The translations under genes and the position numbers were made by a program. This document shows positions 11,555-23,229 of a stretch of DNA of 64,000 nt, one piece after another. Source of the stretch: Hyposmocoma kahamanoa. Lineage: Eukaryota; Arthropoda; Insecta; Lepidoptera; Cosmopterigidae. A model generated the notes under the pieces. The model was not told the DNA's origin, searched no databases, and saw nothing but the letters and a program-made list of their open reading frames with translations. The stretch spans positions 3,082,193 to 3,146,192 of the forward strand of contig NW_020653852.1 of the NCBI RefSeq assembly GCF_003589595.1, in the 5' to 3' direction. Within the stretch, counting starts at the first letter, position 1, and each line of letters starts with the position of its first letter.

Positions 11555-12015
11555 ATCTCATTTTATTTATTTATTTCATACAAACAAGGCATACAAGAGA
11601 ACATAATACAATTTCTCACCAAACTGCGACAGCGGTTTGTTGGCGAGGTTGCACGCACAATCACAAAACTATAGTATACTCGTACCTAGTACGAGTACAT
11701 TTAACAAAACCAGTATAGAATTTACCAAATTTACATGCTTTCAAGAAGTATAAGTTTGAAGTTTTTCTTCAATGTGAATTTACTTAACAATTCTATGTCT
11801 CTCAAAAAATCGAATTTATTAAATATAATTGACATAATCCAAAGCTTGTTACGTGTAATTGCACCACCCTCAACGATTAGTCGAGTTCCATGTGCCTGTA
11901 GCGTTGCCAGCACCCTGCAAAACCGGAAAACAGTAACGCTCACAATATTATTTGACGGTAGAAATAGATACAGTGTCAGTACTTCCCTGAACGAACTCTT
12001 TCATAAAGACAAGAT
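11555..12015 (+). repeat. LINE-like 3' remnant, then Rep-A right part
   Basis: 11560-11660 (ATTTATTTATTTCATACAAA, CACCAAACTGCGACAGCGGT) resembles a LINE 3' end. 11880-12012 is Rep-A from CCATGTGCCTGTAGCGTTGC to GAACTCTTTCATAAAGACAA. Confidence 0.55.
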
Positions 12016-12144
12016 CTGTGATTAATAGTGGACAAATAAATAGTCATACTTAGTGGTAGCTCGTGCTAATAACAAAGTATTGCACATGCCACTATTAAGT
12101 ATAGAAATCTGTTAAGTATTTTACGACGAAATATATACAATTTT

Positions 12145-12785
12145 TAGTAGCAGAAGAATTCGTCCAAGAAAGTACTGCCTTACCTTACCTATTTCTACCG
12201 CCAAAATCAAAGTCAAAAAAGCATTTATTCCATACATTGACTTACAAATAAATGGACGACGGGTCTAATACAAAAACCACGAAAAAAATGTCACAAGTCA
12301 ACTTATTCGAAATTTAAATTGTAATGTCATCGCAGTATCGCGCTGTCAGTCGAACAAATGAAGACTAAAGCGGAGTTTGGCGCTCTGTATACGATTTTAG
12401 CGCCTTACAAGTGCGGACACTTTTTAGCGCGGACCCGACGTCCATATAATTGTAAGTCAATGATTCCATAGGTAAAATTTTTACACTTGAAAACGTCACA
12501 TTTAAGGTATGCTCGTTCACTATTCTGACTTCCCTGAGAAGAACGAGCAAGAAACTTTAACTCTTTGAATCAAATTTGTGTGGAATCTAGAGCCATGTCG
12601 TCTTTCCATGTATCTTTATCGAACACGTAGTCTTCAATTTTAACGTGAGCATTACAGCGTTCCGGTTTGGAAGGGTAAAGGTGCTGGTGCATGTCTCAGG
12701 GACCCTAAGATCTTTGCGTGAGCCTGTTATGAATAGGCGTGTCGTTTACCACCAGGCGCACAGCTTGTTCGGCCCAATTCTGATG
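12145..12785 (-). repeat. Rep-A pieces flanking a Rep-K block
   Basis: Reverse Rep-A tail at 12145-12212 (CTATTTCTACCGCCAAAA) and reverse Rep-A left part at 12655-12785 enclose Rep-K (12213-12600, AAGTCAAAAAAGCATTTATT to TTTGTGTGGAATCTAGAGCC). Rep-K is itself split by an M1 copy. Confidence 0.65.
12235..12462 (+). mobile_element. M1 MITE, copy 2
   Basis: CATTGACTTACAAATAAATG to CATATAATTGTAAGTCAATG, 228 bp. It has a perfect 8-bp target duplication ATTCCATA (12227-12234 and 12463-12470). Confidence 0.92.
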
Positions 12786-13027
12786 CTACGAAAACATGCG
12801 AAAACTATTAAAAATCATAGGGTACATGATACTTCTAAATGTTGTACAGGGGTCTTATTTCTATTCTGCCGTAACTTTTTAATGTTGAATCCTCCCAGGT
12901 GCTAATTTGTCGCATACTTTATGCAATAAAAAAAAACAATTCACAGGTGACCGCCAATATGCAAAATCATCAGATCACCTATTATCCCATCGTAATGTGA
13001 CATCGAATTAATTCGAATGACTAAAAT

Positions 13028-13427
13028 NNNNNNNNNNNNNNNNNNNNNNNNNNNNNNNNNNNNNNNNNNNNNNNNNNNNNNNNNNNNNNNNNNNNNNNNN
13101 NNNNNNNNNNNNNNNNNNNNNNNNNNNNNNNNNNNNNNNNNNNNNNNNNNNNNNNNNNNNNNNNNNNNNNNNNNNNNNNNNNNNNNNNNNNNNNNNNNNN
13201 NNNNNNNNNNNNNNNNNNNNNNNNNNNNNNNNNNNNNNNNNNNNNNNNNNNNNNNNNNNNNNNNNNNNNNNNNNNNNNNNNNNNNNNNNNNNNNNNNNNN
13301 NNNNNNNNNNNNNNNNNNNNNNNNNNNNNNNNNNNNNNNNNNNNNNNNNNNNNNNNNNNNNNNNNNNNNNNNNNNNNNNNNNNNNNNNNNNNNNNNNNNN
13401 NNNNNNNNNNNNNNNNNNNNNNNNNNN
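13028..13427. other. Assembly gap (400 N)
   Basis: A run of exactly 400 N. The frames crossing it are artefacts. Confidence 0.99.
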
Positions 13428-13735
13428 TCGATTTAGCATTAAAAAGTGTAGGGCCTCCCTTACTTACGGAGTTTTGTTTTTAAATTGATGACCAATCTCT
13501 CGTTTGTTTATTTAAATGTTACATATCCCTCTTTTCTTATTTTTTGTCCTCGGATATTTTAAGCGATTATTTTACTTCCAAAATTGTTTGCTTTTTTTTT
13601 TACAAAACTTGGATTTCGTAAGATGTTTTGTGGGCAAAATATGTAAACATCGACATGGTAAAGGAATTTTCCTATTTTTTTGTAAGTTTTCAAGTTAACA
13701 ACATACGGGATACATTTAACTTACTTTATACATTA
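13428..13735. other. No recognised features
   Basis: T-rich sequence after the gap, with no supported frame. Confidence 0.4.
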
Positions 13736-13737
13736 GC

Positions 13738-14095
13738 TTATATAGAGGTCCACTACTGGCCACGGGCCTCCTCTCACAGTCAGAGGACTTGGGCTGTAAG
13801 TTCCCACGAGGGTCCAATGTGGATTGCAAACATCACTAATTGCTTTGAAGATGTATAAAGGTTTGCTTACGATGTTTTCCTTCATCGAAAAGCTCATGGT
13901 AAATTAACGCGCTATGTGCGCGCGTACACATTCATAGCCTCGCACTAGGGAAACACTGTATCGCGGGTGCCATGGACACACACATAGACAACCACAAATT
14001 ACACCCAAAATCACGAGAGGAATAAATGTAAGCCACACAAACATTTCTCCAGGCCCTGGAATCGAACCCGGGACCTCAGCAGTCCAGCGTGGAAA
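13738..14095 (-). repeat. SINE-D-like body followed by SINE-B
   Basis: 13745-13890 (GGTCCACTACTGGCCACGGG, TTTCCTTCATCGAAAAGCTC) is a SINE body related to SINE-D. 13912-14095 is reverse SINE-B (CACACATAGACAACCACAAA, GGAATCGAACCCGGGACC). Confidence 0.7.
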
Positions 14096-14650
14096 CCCTT
14101 TATATGCCTACCTCGGACAAACCGTCCAATTAGGCAGGGTCAACTTCGAGAATGAGGTCAATCGTCGAATCCGCCTCGGTTGGGCAGCTTTCGGGAAGCT
14201 TCGGAACGTCTTCTCGTCCGCAATACCGCAGTCCTTGAAGACAAAAGTCATCGAGCAGTGCGTGTTGCCAGCGATGACCTACGGCTCTGAGACGCGGTCA
14301 CTTACTATGGGCCTCATAAAAAAGCTCGAAGTCACGCAACGAGTCAAGGAGCGAGCAATGCTCGGCATTTCTGTGCATGATCGGATCTGAAATGAGGGGA
14401 TCCGTAGAAGAAAGAAAGTCACCGACATAGCTCGAAGGGTTGGCAAGTGGAAGTGGCAGTGGGCAGGGCACATAGCTTGTAGAACTGATGGCCGTTGGGG
14501 CAGAAAGGTTCTTGAATGGAGACCACGAACCGGTAGGCGTTCAATGGGATGGGCGGCGGGTAAACTATGGATGCACGTCGCATCCAATCGGCTGGTCTGG
14601 TGGCTGAGGCCTATGTTCAGCAGTGGACGTCTTCCGGCTAATACGATGAT
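14090..14650 (+). mobile_element. LINE reverse-transcriptase C-terminal fragment
   Basis: The + strand encodes YAYLGQTVQLGRVNFENEVN, RRIRLGWAAFGKLRNVFSSA, KVIEQCVLPAMTYGSETRSL, then one in-frame stop, then KWKWQWAGHIACRTDGRWGR and KVLEWRPRTGRRSMG. It ends GCCTATGTTCAGCAGTGGAC, the usual 3' end. This is the thumb/tail of an RTE-like non-LTR element, 5'-truncated and dead. It starts inside the head of the adjacent SINE-B. Confidence 0.85.
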
Positions 14651-14654
14651 ATGA

Positions 14655-15155
14655 TGAAGTGACGGGACGTACAAGTAGAGCTTCTGGTGGCAAGCGACAT
14701 GCCCATCGATAGCAGTTGCAATACCACTCATAGCTTCAAAGGACAAAGATCTGTGTGTTAAACTGCCTCCGTGGCCGAACGGTTACCATACCGGACTGCC
14801 ACGCAGAGGTCCCCGGGTTCGATTCCCGGGCCGGGAGAAATATTTGTATGGCCTACATTTATTTCTCTCGTGAGTTTGGGTGTAATTTGTGGTTGTCAAT
14901 GTGTGTGTCCATGGCACCCGCGACACAGGGTTTCCCTAGTGCGGGGCTATGTTGAGTGTGTGCGTTATTATTATTATTATTATTATCTGTGGGGCACTGC
15001 CACTGCGCCCGTCACCTTGATACATAAATTGACAAGTCCCAAGTGCCTGTAATTTCTCCACTCACATTACTGTTTGGCGGCAGATATAGGTAAGGAGGTA
15101 ATATGGACAGTTCTTGAAAGATTCACAAAGAGCACTACTCCTACGAAGTATATTT
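14655..15155 (+). repeat. Rep-A split by a SINE-B insertion
   Basis: Left part 14655-14757 and right part 14990-15155 are colinear. The join carries ATCTGTG on both sides of the SINE, a 7-bp target duplication. Confidence 0.85.
14763..14990 (+). repeat. SINE-B, best full-length copy
   Basis: tRNA-like head GCCTCCGTGGCCGAACGG with B box GGTTCGATTCC, then GGGCCGGGAGAAATATTTGT and a body ending in GTGTGTGCG(TTATTA)n. The pol III boxes are intact, so this copy may be young. Confidence 0.9.
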
Positions 15156-15640
15156 GCAGCATGTCATACTTGTTTCTTACGTACAGTTAAAAGGATGTAG
15201 GTATTGTACCTAACGACGTTATGTCCGGTATACACTACATTGGTAAACTGATCCTAACCGATACGTAGAAGCGAGCGGAATGCACAAGATATGGGACCTA
15301 TTGTTCTGTGTCGGTATTTCACATGGATGCTTTCCAATTTGTGATATTAATTCCTTAAGGTATTGTTCTTGATTTGTTTTAAGACAATCGATAGTTGTAA
15401 ATATTATTGTTGCATAGAAAAAAAACTAAGAAAGAAAGCGCAATATAGAGATTCTACAATATTTATATTCATACATTCATTTATTGCAATTCACATGTAG
15501 GTTATCCTTAATAATTCTACGTAGCAATGCATGGAGAACGATACTGAGCGAAATTTTAACCTAATACAATTCTGTAATCTAACTATTAATCTACAAATTT
15601 TATTAAAGACAATAACAACTATAACAATATATATTAATAA
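15156..15640. other. No recognised features
   Basis: AT-rich unique sequence. Confidence 0.4.
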
Positions 15641-15641
15641 T

Positions 15642-15990
15642 TACTAATATTTATAATTATAACAAATTGGTGAAGTAATTTCACATAAAAAATAATTGAA
15701 TATCAATTCAATAAAAATTTAAATACAGTGAATAGCGACATCTATAGCTGGGGCTGGTAGCTGTAAAGGTATCTAACTGGGTGACGGAATACTTTCATAG
15801 ATTTCTCATAGATGGCGCTACGGCTAAAAAGTCGTTGTGGAACTTGTCAACTTATGTCTCAGGGTGGCGCGCGCAGTGGCAATGCCCCTAAGATCTTTTC
15901 GATTAAAAGTTCTAAGTGACACTGCAACTGTTATGGATAGGTGTGTCGATAACAACCAGGCGCACGACTTGTTCGTCCCGTCACTTGACT
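15642..15990. repeat. Rep-C arm and body (+) fused to Rep-A (-)
   Basis: Rep-C runs from ATAATTATAACAAATTGGTG to GGCGCTACGGCTAAAAAGTC at 15837. A reverse Rep-A piece (GGAACTTGTCAACTTATGTC) then runs to 15990. The junction shows no extra bases. Confidence 0.75.
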
Positions 15991-16610
15991 TGACTGAGAT
16001 GGTATAGTCATCAACCAGGTTTGTCTATTATTAACGCAATCCATAATAGACCATGAGACCAGTAAAGGGCATAAAATGTTGGTGTGTTTGGAAAAAAAAA
16101 ACAATTAGACGATTTACATTTCCAAGGTGTGCGAAACAACTCGATATCTCTGTTTAAGTTACACTCCTCTATATTACTAAACAGAATAAAAAGAAAGCTT
16201 TGATGGACTCCAAATCAGGTTATAACCAGATAGCATGGTGAGATGTTGTAAAAATTTTAATCCAATTTGGGATGTTGTCTCATAAAATTTTCGCATAAAC
16301 TTGAGCACTAATACACTGCCAGAGACAGTGCCGAATTCAGTGGCCAAGAGAGTTTATTGGCACTGTTGATTAGTAGAATACGCATTTTAAAATACCGCTA
16401 TTGAGGAAAAAGAGTATATATTGAAATTACAAAATCTCTACTCTTTAACTTTATCTACACGTAACTCGTAAAACATCTACAAAATAAATAATGCACTTTG
16501 AGTAATAAAGTGACGACGTTAAAAAAAAACATTTTTAGGAAACAAAAACGTTACGTAGGACTTAAAAGTAATGTATCAGTTGTATCAAATACACCTTTGT
16601 CACATTTATA
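15991..16610. other. No recognised features
   Basis: Unique AT-rich sequence without gene signals. Confidence 0.4.
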
Positions 16611-16611
16611 T

Positions 16612-16850
16612 GCCATTTGACGTGTTAATACAAATGGCGGCACGAACAAGTCGTTTGCCTGGTGGCAAGAGACACGCCTATCCATAACAGTTGCAGTGCC
16701 ACTCAAAGCTTTAAATCGCAGGGGTACTGCCACTGCGCCCATCACCCTGAGACATAAATTGACAAGTCCCATGTGCCTGTAATTTCGCCAGCACCCTTAC
16801 CCTTCTAAACCGGAACGCAGTAAAGCTCACATTATTGTTTGGCGCCCTGA
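16612..16850 (+). repeat. Rep-A
   Basis: From ACAAATGGCGGCACGAACAA to CATTATTGTTTGGCG. The last quarter is missing. Confidence 0.85.
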
Positions 16851-17044
16851 ATTTGCTACTCCTCGAACCCAGTGAAGGTTACATCGTTTAAAATAGCTGT
16901 GCTTGTGTTATTTTATCATAGTTAATTTAAAAAATAATAGTTCAAAACAAACGCTATTCTATACGACTTAACTGTGTGCGCAGAGAAACAAATTACTTTA
17001 CTTCCATTTTTAATATGGACTTCCGCAAAATTACACCTTTTTTT

Positions 17045-17245
17045 ACACGCACTCGTAGCCCCGCATTAGGCATGGCCCTGTATCGCGGGTACCATGGACA
17101 CAAACGTAGACAACCACAAATTACACCCAAACTTATGAGAGAAATAAATGTAGGCCTTACAAATATTTCTCCCGGCCCGGGAATCGAACCTGAGCCTCTG
17201 CGTGGCAGACCAGCATGGTAGCCGTTCGGCCATGGAGGCGGTTAG
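17045..17245 (-). repeat. SINE-B
   Basis: Reverse copy with GGGAATCGAACCTGAGCC and GGCCATGGAGGCGGTTA at the head end. Confidence 0.85.
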
Positions 17246-17274
17246 TGATTATATTATTAATTTGGCTTGTACCG

Positions 17275-17485
17275 CGTAGATTAAGACGATAGTACGACCT
17301 CGATGACACAACCGTTTATACTGCTGGTGCTATACGAAGAATTCCTGGGTTCAATTCCCAGTAGGACTAATTTGGGAAACGAAGTTTTCCGATTTGGTTC
17401 TGGTGTGGATGTTCTGGAAAGTGCCCCAGGGTGAATTCCGTTGCTCTGATACCCACAGGAATTCCTTTGTTTGAGATCAGGCATT
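17275..17485 (+). repeat. SINE-G
   Basis: tRNA-like head with GGTTCAATTCCCAGTAGGAC, then TTGGGAAACGAAGTTTTCC and CTGATACCCACAGGAATTCC. A reverse relative is at 51600-51820. Confidence 0.65.
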
Positions 17486-17589
17486 TACATTTTTTTTTTA
17501 GTTTATATTGTCAACTTTTTTAAATTTCTTTTAAGAAAATGCAAATTTTATTGAAAGTGCGATGTGAACATACTCTCTAAAAAACCAGA

Positions 17590-17792
17590 AAAAAGATCTG
17601 TAATAAGCACGTGGAAACATTCGTGAGGTCCGTTGGTTCGTTCGTGGTGGCTTAGTTGGCATAGCGTCTGACACGGCTTGCTAGGTGACGTTGGTTCGAA
17701 TCCAGCCGGGTCGAATTGAATTTTTTCTAAGTGTTTATTAATTATCACAAACTAGTGTAGTAATTTCACAAAAAAAAATTGAATATCATTGT
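17590..17792 (+). repeat. Rep-C
   Basis: TGGCTTAGTTGGCATAGCGT and GGTTCGAATCCAGCCGGGTC, then the AACTAGTGTAGTAATTTCAC arm. Confidence 0.8.
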
Positions 17793-18200
17793 GATAAAAC
17801 ATCCTACACATTCAAAATATCATCGAATTCTTATATCAAGTTGTTAAAAAATGGCCTGAAATCATATGACGTCAAATTATGGCGGGATATAAAACTAAAA
17901 TCTCGCCCCTTTAACGTTAGCAAGTACATATCTGCCTGAGTCGAGCAAGACTCGTCGGCGACTCCGGCAAAGCGGTCAAACTACTAAGACTTGCAGCGCA
18001 ACTGGTTTCCACCAGATTATGAAAATGAACACTCCACTTGCAATCTCTTTGCAACGCCGCTAAAATAAACTTCATAAAACTAATATAAAGTATAATGGCT
18101 ACCCGTTAGATAAGTGCCCGCGTCCTATTCATGAAAGGATAATAGTTACCAAAGAGATAAGGTAGTGCCTTTGAGATTGCACAAAATGGCACCCTCTTTA
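17793..18200. other. No recognised features
   Basis: Unique sequence. GC-richer near 17935-18010, without a supported frame. Confidence 0.4.
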
Positions 18201-18224
18201 ATAATCTGACGAAATTATTGATCA

Positions 18225-18575
18225 ACATTTTTCTTATATTCAAAGATCGAACACACAAAAAAATTTCTTCCTGAACCCACGACCATGCTGCACCGTAGCA
18301 TTGCTCTTACCAACAGAGCCATAAGTCAAGTTACCGAGCTGTCGAAATTCTCCTACTTGTTTTTGTTATAGATCTTTGCTAATAGACTTTCAACATTCGT
18401 CGCCGCTAGCGATATCTAGTGAGAGAATTTTGAAAAAATTTCTCACCGCTGCCGGTACCTTTACAACTACGTGTACCTCAACTGAACCGGGTCGAAGTAA
18501 TTTTTCTGTATGTTCTATCTTAGCATTAATAATCAAACCAAAATTAGTGGAGGTATTTCACAAAAATCTCAATAA
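18225..18575 (-). repeat. Diverged Rep-C relative
   Basis: Reverse tRNA-like box (TTGGTAAGAGCAATGCTACG sense) with Rep-C-type arms (AAAGATCGAACACAC, TTAATAATCAAACC). Confidence 0.5.
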
Positions 18576-18639
18576 TTAACGACATTTTTGTCAAACTCAA
18601 GAAACGAAGTAATAATTTTTTTTTAAATTACCTACGAAA

Positions 18640-19045
18640 TAATAACGCACACACTCATAGCCTTGCGCTAGGGAAACCCTGTATCGCGGGTGCCATGAAC
18701 GTACACATAGACAACCGAAAATTACACCCAACTTGTGAGAGAAATAAATGTAGGTATTAATAATAATAATAACGCACACACTCAACATAGCCCGTACTAG
18801 GGAAAACCTGTGTCGTGGGTGCCATGGATATCCAAACTCACGAGAGAAATAAATGTAGGCCATACAAATATTTCTCCCGGCCCGGGAATCGAACCTGGGA
18901 TCTCTGCGTGGCAGTCCGGCACGATAAACGTTCGACCACGGAGGCAGTTATTACAAATATATTACAAATATTTCTCCCGAATCAAACCCGAGATCTCTGC
19001 CTGGCAGTCCAGCATGGTAACCGTTCGACCACAGAGGCAGTAATA
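18640..19045 (-). repeat. SINE-B inserted in SINE-B
   Basis: A body (18642-18753) and a head (18955-19041) of one reverse SINE-B are separated by a complete reverse SINE-B (about 18765-18950). Confidence 0.8.
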
Positions 19046-19309
19046 AAAATGTTTTTTACATATATTTCGTCAGTTTAGCATGTCTTTTTTCGAATTTGGG
19101 TCTCTTTATTATTAAGCGTGGGAAATATAGAACCTACGAGAAGATATTGCGGGTTTTTATAGATAAAATACTTCAAGAAGTGAAGCAAATTGTCGTAGAC
19201 GACATCGATAAAGATTACGTTGTTGCATAATTAAAATTAAAATATTTGCTTACAATTTTTTTTTTTGAACTAAACTTAATTATGATTAACTTGTGAGTAA
19301 TTTTGGAAG

Positions 19310-19567
19310 GGAGAGAAAATTACATATTTAATATTTAATTACCGATGATATGTGATTCCCTTTGTTTTGTAATTAGATATTTTGCTGTTTTTCCCACACC
19401 ACCGAATAGAACAGCACGGCATTGTTAGACGTACACACAGGTCAGTAGTTGGCCTGTCTATATTTCAGTGCAAACGAGAGTTGATATTTATAAGAGCTGT
19501 ATCGCTATTGTGTTACCAGGAATATATGGCCCTTATTTCGTCTCTATTTCTGGATATATACTCGATG
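19310..19567 (-). mobile_element. M2 MITE, left-truncated copy
   Basis: Shares TTTTCCCACACCACCGAATA and GAGTTGATATTTATAAGAGC and ends with the M2 terminus ATATATACTCGATG. The left terminus is missing. Confidence 0.8.
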
Positions 19568-20407
19568 GTTCTGTATTAAACATTGCTTATGATTAAACGA
19601 ATAGTTAAGTTTCGTTATCATCATTAACTTTATTTATTTCGTAACACACCTAACTCGGATGTTCTTTGAAGTAAGTTATCACAACATTAGCAATCCTGTT
19701 GGCAGCAGGCAGCCCGAGCAACGCAAGCGCAGTGAAAGGGAGGTTATACGAGTATGTCGACTACATCTCGCTCGGTTTCCTTGAGTCATATTTATTTTAC
19801 TTCAATATTAATTAAGTATTTAAGATTAGCTCTATTAAGCAGGATATGAGGCAATCTATAATCAACTTTATGTGTATACATATAAATGTTTTTTAAGTAA
19901 TCTAGACTAGAAGGTTTCGCAAGCGATCAGGCCCTAATACTGTAGGGAATTCCCTAGCTTCAGATATGGTAATAAATGAACAAAGACGGGATGCGATACC
20001 TTGGTGTATTATTATTCAAAAAGTTTGTGGAATTACATGTGTTTCCCAAGTTTTATTGCAATCGATTGACGGAAGGTAGATCAAGTCCAATAAACCCAAT
20101 TATTCCCCTAATTTGCCATCCTTAAAGGTGGAATATTTTGTTCACATTTGAATGGGACGCTTCTGAGGTACCCCCATTCCAATAAAAAAGAATCATTTAA
20201 ATCACGTAACATGTCAAAAAAATACAATAAGAATGATAGCTATATCCATATATTATCCATATATATTAGGTCTCAGGTAATATCATACTAATAGGAAAAT
20301 ACGTAATAAGAAAAAAAATCTTGCTTAAAAACACAAAAGATAAGAATAAAATGTACCCTTGGTATAATAATGCCCGATGTCATCATACGTTAAACTTAAT
20401 TTTATGA
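19568..20407. other. No recognised features
   Basis: A GC-richer spot at 19700-19730 (GGCAGCAGGCAGCCCGAGCA) is the only notable part. Confidence 0.4.
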
Positions 20408-20415
20408 CATAAAAG

Positions 20416-20643
20416 CATTGACTTACAATTATATGGACGTCGGGTCCGCGCTAAAAAGTGTCCGCACTTGTAAGGCGCTAAAATCGTATACAGAGCGCGA
20501 CACTCCGCTTTAGTCTTCATTTGTTCTACTGACAGCGCGATACTGCGATGACATTACAATTTAAATTTCGAATAGGTTGACTTGGGACATTTTTTTCGTG
20601 GTTTTTGTATTAGACCCGTCGTCCATTTATTTGTAAGTCAATG
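20416..20643 (-). mobile_element. M1 MITE, copy 3
   Basis: 228 bp, inverted relative to copy 2. Flanks CATAAAAG and CATGAAAG form an 8-bp target duplication with one mismatch. Confidence 0.9.
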
Positions 20644-20694
20644 CATGAAAGTCATAAAAATAATAAGAACTACTTGAAAACAAATTAATGTACA

Positions 20695-21290
20695 TATGAC
20701 GAAAAACTTTCATAGATTTCTCACAGATGGCGCTACGGCGAAAACGTTTTTTTTTTTATTTTATAAAAACTGGCAACTCAGCAAATCGATACCTTACTTT
20801 CTTAAACTCGTATCTTATAAAGAGTTATTATTTATTCGGGAGATGGCAAAACTGTCTATTTATTTTAAATTTCTTATCAAGAGTGTTAATTTAAAGAATA
20901 TGAAGGAAATATGATGTGAAATCAACCTGCAAAATTTGTGTATACAATTAATTTTTTTGCATTTCTGTTTCTTTGTGCTTTAAGATACGAGTATTGAGAA
21001 AGTAAGGCGACGAATAATTATTTTACTCCGTCTTCAAGAAAAGACAGACTATAGTGAAGTGCTTGAGTGAAGAAATAGATTTCTGAAAATAATGCCAATA
21101 AAATCGTTAAAAACAAAAAACATAAAACGGCTAGCACATAGAGAAATGCCTAAGGTCTGCTTCGTTCCGTAGCTCAATTGGGAGAGGGCGCTGGATTGCT
21201 GAAGGCGCTGGTTCGAATCCAGTCGAATCGAGGGAATCTTTCTTATTGTCCTTGTATTAATGATTATAACAAACTAGTGGAGTAATTTTT
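20695..21290 (+). repeat. Rep-C fragment and a Rep-C copy
   Basis: 20695-20750 holds ACTTTCATAGATTTCTCACA and GGCGCTACGGC. 21025-21290 has GTAGCTCAATTGGGAGAGGG and GGTTCGAATCCAGTCG, then the AACAAACTAGTGGAGTAA arm. The AT-rich piece between is unassigned. Confidence 0.7.
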
Positions 21291-21539
21291 TATTTTTATA
21301 TATTATTAATAAAAATAAATTAAAATTAAAATAAAACATTGTGATTTTCAGTAAACTTAGTATTAAAACATTATATTGTGTGAAACTTTATAGTTACGTT
21401 CGTAAACTCTTTAAGCCTTTCTCCTAAAAAATTGTCATTTTGCAGATACGGCCTTATTACACCAAGCGTGTGAAAAATAAATGAAAAAATTGCCATTTTT
21501 ATTGTAGTCGGTAAACGATAAAGCGTATAAACAAGCGTT

Positions 21540-21790
21540 TAAAACGGTTACGTGCAGTGCGCGGACATGCGGGAGGTTGATTTTCCCATCGCCTGCGCCT
21601 GCGCATATCCAGTTTCACGACGCTAGACTCGCTGGCTACTTAGCCTTGCTATGAGTACCTACTAGAGATATATTTAGTTAAGTATGCTAGAAATATCTTA
21701 ACTATACTGGACAAGTTACCGTGGAGTAGTGTGTTTTACCTTTTACTTGAAGTGTGTAGTGTTATAGGCTTAATACGTCTTTGAAGATAT
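21540..21790. other. Unique GC-richer stretch
   Basis: GTGCAGTGCGCGGACATGCG and TCGCCTGCGCCTGCGCATAT stand out from the AT-rich surroundings. This could be a promoter or conserved element. No start, donor or frame was fixed. Confidence 0.2.
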
Positions 21791-21825
21791 TATTATAACT
21801 CCCTACAGAAGGCTTTATTTTGGAT

Positions 21826-22018
21826 AAATAAATAACGCACACACTTAAAGTCCCGCACTAGTGAAACCCTGTGTCGCGGGTGCCATGAACATAACATAAA
21901 CAACCACAAATTGCACCCAAACTCACTAGAGAAATAAATGTAGGCCATGCAAATATTTCTAACGAACAGGAATCTAACGAATTTAAAGACTGGTAGCCAT
22001 TTGGCTACGGAGGTAAAA
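21826..22018 (-). repeat. SINE-B
   Basis: Reverse copy with a decayed head (GGAATCTAACGAATTTAAAG) and GGCTACGGAGGT at its end. Confidence 0.75.
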
Positions 22019-22424
22019 AATATCTTACGAGATCTAGACTTTCATTTAATTTATAGGGCCTCACCGTTTTGCGCGCGCCTCATCCAACTGGAGAGACAAG
22101 ACTTAGAAGTCTGGCACATTATATTATAAAAAAATTATTACATATTTTTCAAAACATCTCTATCTCTTGGAAGCACGATAAATACAACACAAAGTCGCTT
22201 CATTACTTAATTACTTCACTTAAGGCATGGAGCACGTTAGAGAATTACACATATATACATACATACATGCATATACGTAGCTGTGTATATAGATATGAAG
22301 TCACACTCAGAAGACGGCGTCGTTAAGTCTCCTTGCATCAAAGAACGCACACGGCTACATCGATAAATTTGTTTTAGTAGCTTTCTTTATTACTCAAGTT
22401 CAGATATGACATTATACATATTAT

Positions 22425-22671
22425 AATAGCTGTGGAGCTCCTTGTGAAAGATTTCGTCCTGTACTGCTACATCACCTGTTTCTACCGCTAAGCAGTAATG
22501 TGTACTGTGATCCGGTTTTAAAGGAAATGGGTACTGGTGAAATTACAAGCACATAAGTAACATTTATCAATTTATGTCTTAGGATGACAGGCGCAGTGAC
22601 AGTGTCTCTCAGATCTTTGCGGTTTAAAACTCTGATTGGCATTGCAACTGCTATGGACAGACGTTTCCCTT
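22425..22671 (-). repeat. Rep-A
   Basis: From GTGGAGCTCCTTGTGAAAGA to CTATGGACAGACGTTTCCC on the + strand. Confidence 0.85.
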
Positions 22672-22961
22672 ACCACCATTGCTTCATTGCATCGCTTGCT
22701 TTTATAATGTGTCATGAGTGTGTGTATACGGTCATTTAGTTGTTTAATATTGTCAATGCTGTATTTTGCTATTGTATTTTTACCAGTAAGGAATTGTTTT
22801 TGTTTATTATTTAATATAGTTTCTATTACTTTGTGACCCAAGCTGTTTATACACTCAAAAATAAAATTAAAAAGATACCAAAATGGCAGAAGTTTAGTCC
22901 ATAGTTCACCACGTCTGGCATAATGCAAGTTGAAGACCAGTGTCAAGTCATTCACAACAAG
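22672..22961 (-). other. Unassigned open frame next to Rep-A
   Basis: Between a stop near 22962 and the Rep-A boundary, 97 reverse-strand codons stay open. They include LWTKLLPFWYLFNFIFECIN (hydrophobic, could span a membrane) and KYSIDNIKQLNDRIHTLMTH. There is no ATG at the left, so it could be an internal exon cut by Rep-A. I do not recognise the family. A multi-spanning receptor remnant is one guess. Chance is not excluded. Confidence 0.2.
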
Positions 22962-23229
22962 TTACGTAATTATAAAAACCCGAAATCCATCGATCTGCGT
23001 CCACCAGCCAAAAAGGTCAAACCACATGTAATATTCCCAACACGATTCTTAGCCTGCCAGGCAGTGGCCCGATAGCTTCTCCCTGGGGGACCCTTAATAA
23101 AAGACGTGACAGTTTGGTTACATTGTTCGGTTGTATGTTAGTGGGTTATTTTAAATATGGCCACGATGTAGCAGAAAGACAATAAAGCACCCTCAACTGG
23201 CTAAACAAATTAAAAAATAATATGTCATT

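Noticed and set aside
13008..13439. Frames of about 140 codons
   Set aside because: They consist of the 400-N assembly gap.
14279..14746. 155-codon reverse frame
   Set aside because: Antisense of the LINE reverse-transcriptase fragment and Rep-A.
21160..21240. Possible tRNA gene (GTAGCTCAATTGGG ... GGTTCGAATCC)
   Set aside because: A and B boxes are present, but no acceptor stem pairs and the same arms flank it as in other Rep-C copies. The same applies to the SINE-B, D, G and S heads.
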